Shown piece after piece: positions 13,066 through 26,600 of a stretch of 64,000 bases of DNA. The stretch spans positions 6,857,966 through 6,921,965 of the forward strand of contig FN649751.1 in the NCBI GenBank assembly GCA_000310025.1, in the 5' to 3' direction. The DNA is from Ectocarpus siliculosus (Eukaryota > Sar > Phaeophyceae > Ectocarpales > Ectocarpaceae). The number at the start of each line of letters is the position of its first letter. The stretch's first letter is position 1. The notes under the pieces were generated by a model. It made no database searches, was not told the DNA's origin, and was given only the letters and a program-made list of their open reading frames with translations. The translations under genes and the position numbers were made by a program.

Positions 13066-16000
13066 ATGGCAACGGAGACCGCCCCTCCTCCATCAGTGCC
13101 CGGTGCGGATGCGCCGAAAGCGGTCTCTTTTTCAAGCTCGGATGCGCCAATCCAGGCTGTGACCGTGTTCCGCAAGGGCAAGGCTGAAGTCACACGTATC
13201 ATCAACTTCTCGTCACCGTCCAGCCTCGGTCGCCATGAGGTGTGACAACGTTACAGGGTAGAGTCTTGCGCCGTGGTGTGGTGGACGATGGAGACGGGTG
13301 ATTTCTGCGTTTCACGAAGTAAATGTTGACAACATGTACATACAGCATTGGAGACATAACGTGGTATGGCGTGGGTTGCGGCATGTTACGTGGTGTTAGA
13401 GCTACATGTAGATGCGAATATTTGAGCTCATAAGGAGGAACGGTAAAGCGAGTCTGATCAACTCAGCAAGAAGGTAGAGGCCGCGTTCCCGCCTTGCTAC
13501 GGTTAGTTGTGATGCGCTGCATCGGGCAAAGATAGCAACCTCAACTGCCTCGCAGTCCCCCAGGGACAGAAAAAGGCAAAGACAGCACCAAAATAAAGAC
13601 ACGACGGAATTGATACCACCCAATCATGTCAAAGTGGCCTCTCTGGTGTTGGTGTTGGACGTCGTGTTTTGCACTACTGCGTTTTCAACAATGGTGGTAC
13701 CTTCGCAGCGAACGACACCGCCGTGATTGGTTGGTGTGGTTACGTCGAAATCTGTACCTATGAAACAAAACGTTGTAGGTCGTCGTCGTTGTTGTTGTTG
13801 TTGTTGTCGTCCCTTTTCAAAAACGCGCTGTTCGATGTTTCAGTCTCCGGGTCTTTCGCGAGGAGGGAGACCAAGGCACACAAGGTGCTGCGCGCCGTGT
13901 CTCGTGCCCAGCGCGCAGCGCGGCCGCGACGGTGGCGCAGTGTGCGTGAGGAGGTGGCGGCGCAACCGGCTGCGGTAAACAAAAAATAGGTCAAATCGAT
14001 TTTTTGGGGGGCTGCTGCTGTGTGCAGCTGCTGTGGTCTGTCTGTTACAGAAGCCGGGCTGCACTGACTGACACCTGGCACCAGGGCCATTCGTTGTATT
14101 TGTTGTTGAGAAAGGAATTCTTCACCGCCAGTTCTAACGAAGCGTGGGTGTGTGGGCTAGAGGGGATAGCGTTCTGCCCGTGCGCCGACCCGCCTTGAGG
14201 TCGATTCCCACAGCCTTGGTGATATCTGCACACAACCACCGAGCGTCGCCCGAACGGCGTTTGTGCCCGAAACAATTGATCCTGCCTGCATGTTGCCTGC
14301 CCAAACCAACAACATTCACCTAAAACCAATTAATTAAAAAATCAAACACCCCCATAATAATAACAACACCCCCCAAAATAATAACACTTACTGTTTCTAT
14401 TTGTATCTATTTAGTGTAGCTCCATCGAATACGCAGAGAATACCTGGGTAAAAACACGAGGTCGATGGTCTACCGACTACCGCATGGGTTTACATGATTA
14501 TTACCCCCTCCACGAATATCTGGAAGGTGGAGCTCGCAGATCTTCCCCGCAGCTTCATCGACCAGACGAGCGTCAGAGTCACGGGCTCCGGGCATTGCAC
14601 GATTCTCAACGTCAGCTACTCCGAGGAGCCGCCAACACTTCCGGTGAGGATCCTCCACACGTATTCGTCTTTGTGTTGTGTTGTTGACTGACTCCGCGAC
14701 TTCCTATGATAGATATGTTCTCGGCCATCCGAACTTCGCGCACGCACGCGCGTCACGTGTTGCTGGCAAGCGGGTACTTGACGATGCATTTCGCCGTTGC
14801 CCGACTTGCTTCAGACAGCTACAACGTATCTTCACCCACTCTCTTTCGTCAAGTTGCTACGGTTTCACTCTCTGCCGAACAAATCACGAAACGTGTCGAT
14901 GTTGGCAGACCCAGGAGGAGCGAGACGCGGCCAAGGCCAGGGGAGAGAAGCGCAAGCAAGATATCCAGAGGCTGACAAACGAGCTCACGATCCTGAGCCA
15001 GCAATGTTCTCGAAACGTGCAGCTGCGATGGGTGCGTCGAGCAAGACCGTGTACAAGTGTTGTTTTTTTAGTCTTGGCGCTGTTTGTGGCGAGTTAGTCT
15101 AGGGTGCATGACGTGTTCAGAGGTAGCAACGGAAAGCAGCGCCAATAATCCTAGCATACCTCAACGGTCTCGTTTTTGATGTTTCTCGCTCTGTTCTTGC
15201 TGCGGAACACTTATCACTACGCTGCAGTATTTATCAACCACCGACCGGTGGAAAGAAGTCTATTTCTGTCCAGACAAAAGTGTATAGTCTCCGAAACGCG
15301 ATGGTCCTTCGGTATGTCAAACGCCAACGGTTCGATCACAAACGCCAAGCCCATTTCTTCATCACTGACGCCGAATTCCTAGCCATCACCAAAACCCCAA
15401 CCACAAATCTCATGCACGTTCCGCAGCATTTTAGACACACCACCGTTCGGCGAAAAAAGAGTTTGAATTTTCATGGAATCACCCACCTGTCCTGGAAGTA
15501 CCGATTGGAAGTTTGCCACCAATTTGGTGCAATCCGCCGATGTTTTCCAGTACGCCGATCGCTTCGCCATGACCACCACCGCCGGAGGTAGCGCGAATGC
15601 TGCTGCCACCCCGGGCGTCTCCAACGATGGGCCGGGTCCGAAAGTGGAAGACGTGGGCAAGGCTCTGGACTGGTGGACGACCCGAGCGGTGCAGACCGAC
15701 GCCGAACAACACCGACTCGAGCTAGAGCGCCAACGGTACGACGCAGGCCTCTAGCTTGCTTGCCGGGTGCTTCCTTTCAAACAGTAGACTAAATTGGCGA
15801 TGTGTGCTTGTGTCTGCAAAGGAGCGACCGTCGTACTCTTGGCCTTGCTTCCGCCTGGTGTTGCTAGTCAACCAACAGTCCAAGACAGCTGCACCCCTAA
15901 TCCACGCGCGTATTGGTACGTCTGGCCTCTGTTGACTTCAACAAACATCACGGCATACACGCGAACATGACCCCACGTAAACCACCGACGAACAGCCTGA

Positions 16001-18252
16001 CGGAAGCCATCGCCGAGCTCCAGAAGCCTTCAAGCGCTTCGAATGTTGCGGCAAGCGCTGGGAATGTTGCGGCAATGGCGACGAAAAAGCCGGGTAGGAT
16101 ACTCATCACCGTCGACGTGCAAGAGCTTGGCAACATCGAACTGGAGGTACGGTTTTTTGCGACAGAGAATTGCTCGGACTCGCCAAACATTGGCAGCAAG
16201 ACTGCACCTTTCGAACGTGACGGATCGATACCCGCCATCCTTAGGGTCTCACCCCCTTGGTGAGGCGGCCACATCACCCTTCCTTTGGTAAGCATGTTCT
16301 GATGTGCGCGCGTGACCGTGCCGCTGTTTGATCATGAAAATCGAAGTGCCGGCTAGAATCTCATTTCCGTCCAGTCGTACCTTTACTGGTGCACGAAGGA
16401 AAAACGACCGAAAACAAATATTCAACGAAACAGGTCAAATACATGACCCGTGGGGCGAGTTGGTCTCCTTCGTACGACCTCCGAGTGGATACTCAGACCG
16501 ACTCCGTGTCGTGCACGTACTACGGTATGGTCACACAGAGCACCTCCGAGGACTGGCAAGGTACGAAGCGCTCGATAAACTGATTGGTGGCCATCACAGC
16601 AAGCGCCTGTACGATGCACCAGTCGGTAGGTCCATGGGGCCATCACCCCGCCGCACAGCCGTGAGGTCAGGCGCAGGTTCGTTGGCTTCGAGCGATAAGA
16701 GTGCACCAAAATAGTCTGTGGTGCATGTAGGGTGGTCGATGCGTGTCATTTCCTACCCACTGGTCGGTTTGCGTGCAGCGTTTGCCTTTCCCAAGCAAAC
16801 AAGCTAGAGCAGCGGATCCATACATTCCCATCTGTCTGTCCGCCTTCACTCCAAGCCGAACGCGTCGTCGCTGGCACACGCCTCCTTACCAACCTACGTA
16901 CCTACGTACACCAGGAGTGTCTCTTCGGCTATCGACAGCGGAGCCCACTGTCCACGGGACGCCACCTGCGCTGGGAAGCAAGACCCTTTGCATCAAAACC
17001 GTCCAGAAGCCGGAGCCCAGTTCCCACGCCCGTTCTCGCAGGGTGAGGATTCCATGCATGTTAAGAGACACGGGTCCCTAAGGACACTAGCCGATCGTAA
17101 AAGTTAAGGAGAGGCTCGGTATCTCCCGCCCAGGCGACCGCAGATTGTTTGGTGGCCAAGGGCTGGCGACCGCACGCGAAACCCATCACGGCTGCCGCTG
17201 CAACGCCATCAACGACAATATACCCGTGCTAAAAAATGGGGAAGGTGCATTGTCATTGGCTGCAGGATGGAAAGTTTGTTGCCACCTTGTTGTTCTCTCA
17301 ATTTGCAATCGAGGATGCTGTTGACCGGTGTTAAGCATATCGCTGACGTTCTTGTTGATGTGTCGGTTTGTGCCTCTCTCACGGAGATGTTCTTGATCCT
17401 GTGAAGCAACTGACCTCCCCGCTTTCCTACTCCCCCGTGTTCCTGGTTCAATGTCCCCTGGTTTGTTCCCTGCTACTTCTTCATCGACGCCCTGCATTGC
17501 TTGGTGCGAAGAGGGCCGGACTTCGTACAGGAGCCGGTATGGAGGAACTGGTGCCTATGCAAGCTCGGTTTCATGCTGCCAGTGGTGCCGGCGGTGCTGG
17601 CGGCGGGCATGGCGGGAGTGCCTCCGTCCCACCGCCGCCCCCAAGGGCGATACCTGCCACGGCTCAGGTGGAGGGCGGGGGGCGGTTCTTGGGCGCCGTA
17701 TCTTTCGCCGTCGAAGCGCCTGCAGATATCAAGTGAGACGGACAAAGCGGTTCATGCCAGAAGAGGGGAGTTCGTCTGGTGACTTGATGTGTTAGCATGA
17801 AAGTCGGTGAAGCGCATTCATTCTCACGAGAACTGCTGTGCTTGCAGCACAACGTGTTTCTGCAGATTATATTTTGCATTTTGGTTCCAACGTAGAAAGT
17901 GCGGCGACCGGCGCATTGATCAATACAGTAATTCCATGCGACATGTAGGATGGACAAGTCGACCGACTCTCAACCGGCTACGGTCGGACAACGAATGCTA
18001 CGATGGCCCCAGTGTCTCTAAACAGAATTCCTCGTTCCGCCAGGTCCTACACCAGGTTCTACGGTTGTTCTTTCCGTCCAACCTTCTGCCCACCCCTCCT
18101 TCCTCCTTAACTCCCTGCTCTCATGCTTCTGCCACTGTAGGAGCAACGGTCAGATGAAGAAGCTCACGGTGGGAGAACTGCAGTTATCCGTGGAGGTTAC
18201 ACACTACATCGTACCTGCTAAAGCACCCGCCGCGTACCTCCAGGCAAAGGTG

Positions 18253-18286
<34 letters not shown>

Positions 18287-20436
18287 GAGAAGGACTTCCC
18301 ATTTACCGTGGGAAGGTTTCAACGATTGACACGGCAGAAACGCATGCCATTCAACTGTTGACGCGGCAGATTGGCAAACAAGGAAATGACCTACAGTATA
18401 GAATTTCATAGTTCACACAGGCATCAACATATCGATGTCTGCTTGTTGTAATTGCCAAATAGGCGACGAACAACACCGACTACCTGCTCCTGGCGAGCAA
18501 TAACGTGTCGATCTTCTTCGACAACAGCTTCGTCACCAAGACCAGCCTCTCCTCCGTCTCTCCCGGAGAGTCGTTCCAGACCTTCCTAGGCATCGACCCC
18601 GCCGTTAAGGTGTGCGCATCAAAAAATGGACAACCCCCATGTGCCAAGGACAATTTGGCTCGTGTTTAGCTCCGTGAAAACGTGTTTCGCCTTCGTCTTT
18701 GGGGCTAATGTCTACCACGTTTGCTTGTTTGATCCCCTAGACTAAGTATTACCTGTCCTAAGGCACCTTCCCCTTCCTGACATTTTGTCTGAAATGCTTC
18801 AGATCACGGTGGCGCCTCCACGCAAGACAAGCACGAAGCGCGGCATCATCTCCAAGTCCAACCACGTCACACACACACACAGGTACCAAAGGCGACGCTG
18901 TTTCGAAAACAGTCGGCATTGCCGTGGCCGCCCTACACCGCGTAGGATGTCTGGCCTTAAGCAGGCTCTCGCGCGTACCCGAGCATGTCCGTCCCCGCTA
19001 GCTATCTCGAGTACCGATGCCACTGCACAACAGAGGTGCAGTGGTAGACTGCTCTTCAACAAGAAAGGCCACCTCCTGCGAGAGTGTGCACCAAACAAAA
19101 CATCGGTAGATTGTGTCTGTAACCTGCTACGCGGAAGACAGCAAGAACTCGCCGACCCTATATCGAGGGGTCCCGGACAACTCAATATGGCGCACATGAT
19201 CGATAACTGCCTCCAATTAGATATTATTGCGATGCAGCCTTCCCGCCCTCTGGTGCTGCGGATTCTGCGGTCGTTTCAATAACAGCACGTTGATCTCCAA
19301 CACGAAGAAGGTGCCGGTGACGTGTGTCGTCGTCGACGCCATGCCGCGTTCCACAGACGATGTCATCAAGGTGGGTCATGTTGCTTCATATTCAATTCTT
19401 GCAAAGCAATGCCGTGCCCTTCACTGTTTGAGCGAAGAGACGTAGAGGCGACTTCAGTTATTGACATACTCCGTAGTAAAAGATACAAAAACATCCAAAA
19501 ACAACCACAACAAGGGTTCAGCAACAGTGCCCGCCTCGTCCACGTTGCTTTGATACATGGAAAACGGCCCGCCTTAATGACGCTGCTGTTTTTTCATCCG
19601 ATTGTGCCATGGACGGTGATCACAACTCCTGCAGTGTTTACGACATCTATACGGGCTGGATCAATCACGTTGACAACGACGACACGATGCAGGTGACTCT
19701 GAAGGAACCGCTACCGGCTAGCGTGTCCGAGTGTGAAGCCATAACTGACGACTCGCTCGTGTCCGTCGCGTTGGAGATGTACGGAGGTGGTGAGGGGAAC
19801 ATCAACAACAACACTCAACGCCCGCCGGCGACTCCCGCCGGAAGCCTCGTGACGGGTGTGATGAAGAGTCCATCGAATCATCTGGTGAGGTGACGCTTGT
19901 TTACACCAAGGGCGCTCACGCGACGGTTCATGAAAAGAGACGAGCCGTTCTGTCTCATTCATCTCCAGACAAGGCGGTAGCAACTGATTGCAATGTTTCC
20001 TTGACGAACATACATAACCGCGTGGTCGCACCATCCGGAGATATTATAGCAATATCGATCTGTAGATAATCCCAGGTGCCCTTACTCTGTGGCAATGACG
20101 ACACGGCTTGATGACCCCCCTCGACCTCTTCACCTCGCGTATCGCTTCCTCGGAGGCGATTTGAAGCTTTTCGCCGTGCTCTCTTTTCGCGGCCCCGCAC
20201 CCCGCACCCATCCTCCTCCGCTTCTCACCGGGTAGCGCGTATTTCGAACGGTTTGGCTGCTGCCGAATATCCAGACGAGACTATTTGAAGATTCGCACCG
20301 CCTTTGCCGTTCCGAAACACCTGGATTTTGCCAGGCTTGGGTGGGAAAGATCGCCCCTCAGGGTGGGGTCTCGATCCCCCTCAAGTACACCGTGGAGTGG
20401 CCTTTCGAGAAGGAGATTGAGACGTTGTTCGGATAG
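13066..20436 (+). CDS. DUF4140/DUF4139 (MuiA-like) protein, tandem copy 2 (complete)
   Basis: Fourteen exons: 13066-13239, 14527-14643, 14909-15031, 15551-15735, 15996-16146, 16434-16560, 16915-17042, about 17512-17732, 18141-18249, 18463-18609, 18803-18882, 19286-19370, 19693-19884, 20335-20436. Together they give 646 aa with consistent phases. The ATG at 13066 is chosen because copy 3 has it at the same place; an in-frame TTG at 13006 is not needed. Domains: low-complexity Ala/Pro/Ser leader (1-30), DUF4140 starting at VTVFRKGKAEVTR (about 32-97), a probable coiled coil (98-138, KRKQDIQRLTNELT), a linker, and DUF4139 from about 240 to the end. No signal peptide or membrane helix is seen, so a cytosolic location is inferred. 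Exon 8 codes a Gly/Ala-rich and PPPPP loop that differs strongly from the sister genes, and its acceptor is uncertain. The closest neighbours are its own paralogues on both sides. Family membership is well supported by motif order; the function is not known. Confidence 0.87.
18255..18283 (+). repeat. (GA)14 microsatellite
   Basis: A pure GA run starts six bases after the exon 9 donor of DUF4139 copy 2. It is absent from copies 1 and 3. Confidence 0.95.
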
Positions 20437-21499
20437 AGCTGAGATGGGTGAACGTCAGCATCAATAGGAAACAACGATCGACACCGCTTTCCGACCAAGG
20501 TCCCATCAGTACATAGTGACACCGACGTCGTACAATAGTATCCTTGTCTCGCTGCTGAAAGTGGCCCTAGATGAAATATAAGTACTTGACTGTCGTGTTT
20601 TTTCGAAGGGGAGCACTACAGTAGCTGGGTGTGAGCGAAGGGCCGGCTGGTATTCACTCGTTCGAAAGGCGGTAACGGATGGTACATACAAACTGTAGCA
20701 CTACGTATATGTGGGGGGTGTTGCGGTTGATGCTGTTGCTCTCCGTGTGCCTTACAGCTACGTCTAGTCCTAATGACACGATACTAGTCAGCCCACGCGT
20801 CGATAGGCTGTGGTACGTGTGCCCTTCCATCGCTTCATTGTAGAGAGCAGCTTCGAGATATATTGCCCTGTCGAGGCGGAGGAGCTATAAAACAAATGAA
20901 GCGAAAGTGAAATCTGTGCTTGCCCGCCAACCAAATCGCCAAAAGCACCGACGGATCGACAGCAAAAGATCAAGACATGCCTCGCCGAAGTTGTGGCGCA
21001 TCGGTACCGTTCCGACGCCCACAATCATCGCAAACACTCAACCGTATGTCGGCTGCCGGGGCGTGCACGATGAGAGGGACAGCGGGGATAAGAACAAGGG
21101 CCGTGTGCTGGACCGTCGCTGAAATCTTGCTTCTCCAAGTTATGTGATTCGTTTCACTCCAGAGTGTGGCTAGCCGTGCTGGTCCACCCCGCGCGTGGAG
21201 AGAAATATGTCGTTGATGTGCAACTCCTCGACGAGTTTCGTCGGCCTTGCCTGTCTGAAGCTTCTCTTGATTTTTTTACGGGAAACCGCAACTGCTGACT
21301 ACGGTAATAATGTCGAGCACGATACACAGAAAAAACAAAGGGACTGAAGAATGAAGACGTCCAGACCGCGATGAAGACCTTGAAACTATGGTGCCGACGA
21401 TGACAAGGCCAAAGAGCTAAATCCGAACAAAACCTACGATAACAGGATACTACGAAAAAGAAGTAAACGCGAAAGAATCGCACGAAAAAAACGCCTCAC

Positions 21500-22215
21500 G
21501 CAGTTCTCCCCGATGGGCTGACAGGGGGAGACGGCCGGGGCGCAGGGACTCACGGAGGGAGCGGCAGCATCGGCAACAGCATCAGCGACAAGAGTGGTGA
21601 CCCCCGGCGGCAGTTTTCCCCGCGGCGGCGGGGGGAGACGGCTGGACCGCAGGCACTCGTGGTGGGAGCGACAGCATCGGCAGCAGCACCGGTGGCGAGA
21701 GGAGGGACCACCAGCAGTCACGTGTTCCCCGCGACGCCGGCCGTCGGGACGGCCGGGGTGCAGGGACTCGCGGCTAGAGCAGTACCATCGGTAGTAGCAC
21801 CGGCAGCGAGAGTGGTGACCCCCGGCGGCAGAGTTTTCCCCGCGGCGGCGGCGGGGGGAGACGGCCGCCCGACCGCAGGTACTCGTGGCGGGAGCGACAG
21901 CATCGGCAGCAGCACCGGTGGCGAGAGGGAGAACCACCGGCAGTCATGTGTTCTCCGCGACGCCGGCCGTCGGGACGGCCCGGGTGCAGGCAGTCGTGGC
22001 TAGGGCAGTACCATACGGCCGGGCTGCAGACGCTCGTGGCGGGAGCGGCAGCATCGGCAGCAGCACCGGCGGCGAGAAGAGGGACCACCGTCAGTCATGT
22101 GGCCCCCGCGGCGGCGGCCGGCCGGGACGCGCGCACTCACGAACGGAGCAGCGGCACCACCGTTGATTCGGGAGCGGCGACGACAGGAGAGGTTACCCTG
22201 ACGGTGGCGACGGAG
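21500..22215. repeat. GC-rich minisatellite, period about 107-114 bp
   Basis: The junction motif gGACGGC (one variant GACGCG) recurs at about 21530, 21637, 21748, 21860, 21974, 22015 and 22126. Units share ggagcgacagcatcggcagcag and cagttttccccgcggcg-type blocks and alternate between two flavours (gtgacccccggcggc and gaccaccagcagtca), so the real period may be double. One unit is cut to about 41 bp. High GC keeps several frames open on both strands, but the repeat explains them. Confidence 0.85.
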
Positions 22216-22878
22216 GGTGGACTGGTCCACCGCACGCCATGAGCCAACCCAACAGACGGCGCTCCGTCAGCAGCGGTGGGACGAGGTGACGCCTGCGGTC
22301 ACGCGGTCGGTGTCTCGTCGAATCGATATCATGGTGGTTGGGTGTCGGCGCGTGTGCTTCATTGTCACGCTCGCGGGTTCCTGTAGAGACCGTTTCTCCG
22401 CAAAGGAGTGACTCAAGTTCCGCCCGAAAAAGAACAGTCCACGACCGGCACCGAGTGGACAAAAATAGCATTCCCCCCCCCACGCCCCTACGTATATGCA
22501 CTACTGTACATGTACTTCTCTCTTCTGGCGAGGAAATCCTACTACTGCCGGAGTGCTTACTGATCTACGTATATACATCTGGTTACGCACGAATACAGCC
22601 AAATACTCGTAGATGAAATCACCCACAACGCGATCTGCTCATTGTTTGCTTCTGAGCGGACCCCAGTCTAGCTTTCTTTCCTCTCCCCAAAAAGTGAGCC
22701 GGACGGGAGATTGACGGAGGGGGGGAGAGAGGCAGAGGGTGTATAATCTGACGTTTCCTCCAGTCTGAAAACATGGAATAGAATTACTGTTCTTGTGGTG
22801 AACGAGTGCATGGAGGGGGTAAAATACCTGTCTGTGGGCCCGACCAGGTGACAGGATGTGGCTAGGAAACACGCCCAA

Positions 22879-22919
22879 TAAAACAAACAAACAAACAAAC
22901 AAACAAAAAAACAAACAAA
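22879..22919 (+). repeat. (CAAA)n microsatellite
   Basis: This is a run of CAAA units with one longer A-run, in the spacer before DUF4139 copy 3. Confidence 0.9.
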
Positions 22920-23247
22920 GCGTCGTCTGCGGTGAACTTGGGCAGTTCACGGCGCTGGTAATCATGCTCATCGACGATGGCCCCCCGCACGCCTTGGATG
23001 TCTAAGGGGGCATACTTGGTGTGTTTGAGCTACTGCTGTAGGAGGGGTGTTGTAAGGATATATATGAAAAAAGAGCGGCGACTTGCCTCGTTGGGGCTGC
23101 CACCGGTGCAAAGGACAAATAACTGTCCAATACAAGTGAAAATGGATTTTTGGTGGTGGGGGGGGGGGCATAGGACCCCAACAAAGTGTTCGCAGTACCA
23201 AAAAAAAAAAGAAGCGGAGTGAAGGACGAAGCAGCTACTACAGCATA

Positions 23248-23603
23248 GCAGTAGGGCGCACAGTGGTCCCTAAGGAATATGTTGTTAGTGTTGTGTTTGT
23301 GGGTCGAGCTGCTCGTCTGCTGTGTTGAACGGTGACTTGGCTCGTCGAGGACTATGTTGCTCTTCGGAGCAAGTGCGCAGATATCGTTCTGTGGAACGGT
23401 CCCCCCGCAAGTTATCGTGTTCATCAGAGATCCACCCGCGCATCCTCCCTTCTCCTTTTGTTCACCGTTCACCCATAGCAGCGGACAGCTCACAGCACGG
23501 CAGTAGCGCAAGCACTGCGGGCGGGCCTTCGAGGGACTGCTGTTGCGCACCATAGCTTTACACACAGCAGTGTCCAGTTGCTGTCGTCGTTGACATCCAT
23601 AAT
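23248..23603 (+). promoter_or_regulatory. conserved upstream region of DUF4139 copy 3
   Basis: This is the counterpart of 12691-13065, with the same blocks in the same order (cagatatcgttctg, aagttatcgtgttcat, catagcagcggacagctcac, cttcgagggactgctgttgc). The match begins shortly after a G-run and A-run at 23158-23211, so this is probably the left edge of the duplicated unit. Confidence 0.5.
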
Positions 23604-26600
23604 ATGGCAACGGAGACCGCCCCTCCTCCGTCAGTACCCGGTGCGGATAAGCCCAAAGCGGTCTCTTTTTCAAGCTCGGATGCGCCAATCCAGGCAGTGA
23701 CCGTGTTCCGTAAGGGCAAGGCTGAAGTCACGCGTATCATCAACTTCTCGTCACCGTCCAGCCTTGGTCGCCATGAGGTGTGACAGCGTTACAGGGTAGA
23801 ATTGTGCGCCGTGGTGTGGTGGACGATGGACACGGGTGATTTCTCCGTTTCACGAAGTAAATGTCGACATGTACATAAAGCGTTGGGGACATAACATAAT
23901 GGACATTACATACAGCGTTGGGGACATAACGCGGTACGGCGTGGTTTGCGCCGTGTTTCGTGGTGTGTAGAGCTACATGTAGTAGATGCAAACATATGAG
24001 CTCAAAAGGAGGAACGGTAAAGTGAGTCTGATCATCTCAGCAAGAAGGCAGAAAGAGGCCGCGTTCCCGCGTTGCTACGGTTAGTTGTGACGTGCTGCAT
24101 CGGGCAAAGATAGCAACCTCAACTGCCTCGCAGTCCTCCAGGGAGAGCAAGCTGTGTGCACAATCCCGCTGCATGCGAGGTTCGAGGGTGGTTTGACCGA
24201 GAGGTGGGGTTGGCTCCATGGCATAGACCTGCAAAGCTATAGTATGCATAGGGCACGGGGGTTGTTCGTGCGGTGTTGTATTTTCTTGCTTGTGGGCTTC
24301 GGTCGTAGGGTTCACACTCATGGGGTAAAAAATACATGTCGCAAAATTGTTTGTCAGGCATTGGTCGAGAGTCTACTGCCTTAAGTCCTCAGAATCTGAG
24401 CTCCGTGCCAGACAAAGGGTGACTTGGCTTCAGTATTAGGGGACACGTTTCATACTGAAGCCAAGTCAGCAAATTTTTCCAGTGCCAGTTGGTCCCAGGC
24501 GCAGTTTTACGACCTAGGGGGCACGCGGGTCGGGTGAAATGTACAGTGAGTCAAAGGCCCAAGAGAGGCATCACACAGCATATCACAAAGCGTACCACCT
24601 CAGCCAAGCATGATAGACCAAGGGTGCTCACGTGCGTTGCACACAGCAGAGCCTAGGGTGACTACAGTGCGGAATATAGGCATTTGAGTGCTGTGTCCCC
24701 AAAGTGTCCCCATTTGGGCTTCCAGTACTAGTCTACATGTAGGAGGGTTGTTGTGACCCCAGAAAAATTGTTGTTCTGGCGAAAATTCTGAGACTAGTCT
24801 AAAGAAGACGCCTACTGATTGGATCCTACGGGAAGTTCAAGCCCTGGATGCAAGTGCAAGGTTGCCCCTCGACCTGAGCCGTCTCTTGTCAAACCGAGAG
24901 GGGGGCATGTTATAGGGATTATGGACAGCAATTTGCGGGAGGGTGCAAAATGCGGTATGAAAAGGAGGAATATCACGTGTACTTGTATTTCGCACGGAGC
25001 GATGTGTTGGCTGTGTGTGGCGCGCGCGCACGGGCGCGCGAAAATCGCGAAGTCGCTTGCGGTACTTAGGGAAACGTCGTCCCTGCCGAATATGAAACAA
25101 TTGGTAAGCAGGCATGCCTAATCAACCCGAGGCATGTCTGGTTTGGCACAGCGCAAACAAGGATGATGACCAATTCTGGTTCATGCTTGTGAAATGTAGC
25201 CTGGGCCGGCGAAAACCTGGCATATCGCTCCGTCCCGCCCTCGTAGGGATGCGAGGTCGATGGCATACCAACTACGGCATGCGCTCACATGAGGATGACC
25301 CCCCTCCCGCCGCCCCATGCGCGGAAGGTGGAGCTCGCAGAACTTCCTCGCAACTTCATCGACCAAACGAGCATCAGAGTCAAGGGCTCCGGGCATTGTA
25401 CGATTCTCCACGTCAGCTACTCCGAGGAGCCGCCGCCGCCTACACAGCCGGTGAGGATCCGCACGTATTCGTACGTGGTCGTCGTGTTGCGTTGTCGACT
25501 GACTCTGCGATTGCCTACGATACATGTTCTAACTTCGCGCACGCGCACGCGTCACAAATGGAACTTGACCGTGCGTTTCGCTGCCTCTCCGCTTGTTTGC
25601 AGGACCGCTATGTATTATCTTCTTCCACTTTCTTCCGTTCAAAATATCGCGTAACACGTTGATGTTGGCAGACCCAGGAGGAGCGAGATACGGCAAAGGC
25701 TGGGGAAGAGAAGCGCAAGCAAGATATCCAGAAACTGACGGACGAACTCACGGTTCTGAACCAGCAGTCCTCTCGGAATTCGCACGTGCGAGAGGTGCGT
25801 CGAACGAGAACATGCGCAAGCGTTGTTTACTCTGTCCTGGCGATTGTATGTGGCGAGTTAGTGTAGGGTGTAAATAATGTGGTCGGAACCAGCAACGTGA
25901 AGAAGCACGCCAAGAAGGCTTGAACACTTCAAACATCCTCGGTTTTAGATGGTTTCGGCCCCGTTCTACAGATCCGGAGCACCTTCATACTGCCAACCGG
26001 TGGAAAACTACGTAGCCTGTCTATAGACAAAACGTGGAATCGTTCCGACACGTATACTACAAAGTGCGCAACGCGAACACTTCGATCATAACAGTAGTGA
26101 ACCCCTTTTGTTTAGTCACGAGCAATTGGCCCGAATTCCTATCCATCACCCAATCCCAGACAAACCTACTTTTGTAGGTACTGGAACTGGATCCGTTAAA
26201 ACAGCTTGTGGACGCACTCCATTGCCGGTCAAATGTTCTTGGATATCACATAAATCACGAACCAGTCTCGGAAGCAACGATTGGAAGTTTAACACCAATC
26301 TGGTGCAATCCGCCCATGTCTTCCAGTACGCCGATCGCTTCGCCGAGAGGGCCATGACCGCCACCGCCGGAGAGAGCGCCAACTCTGCTGCCATCCCGGG
26401 CGCCTCCGACGATGGACCGGGTCCGCAGGTGGAGGACGTGGGCAAGGCCCTGGACTGGTGGACGGCCAAAGCGGAACAGACCGACGCCGAACAACACCGA
26501 CTCGAGCTAGAGGGCCGACGGTACGATACAGGGATAAGGCTTGCTTGCCGGGTGTTTCCTTTCAAAATATTGACAAATTAATAGGCGATATGCAGGTGCC

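Larger units (their letters stand above)
20437..23247. other. spacer between copies 2 and 3: shared 3' flank, minisatellite, unique DNA
   Basis: 20500-21190 matches the flank after copies 1 and 3 (the gagcactacagtagctgggtg and cgaggcggaggagct blocks). 21500-22215 is a GC-rich minisatellite. 22216-23247 is unique, with a CAAA microsatellite and homopolymers. I see no gene. Confidence 0.5.

Noticed and set aside
21434-21937. 167-codon minus-strand frame, Cys/His/Arg-rich
   Set aside because: It lies in the GC-rich minisatellite, where several frames stay open by composition. There is no domain and no start or splice support.
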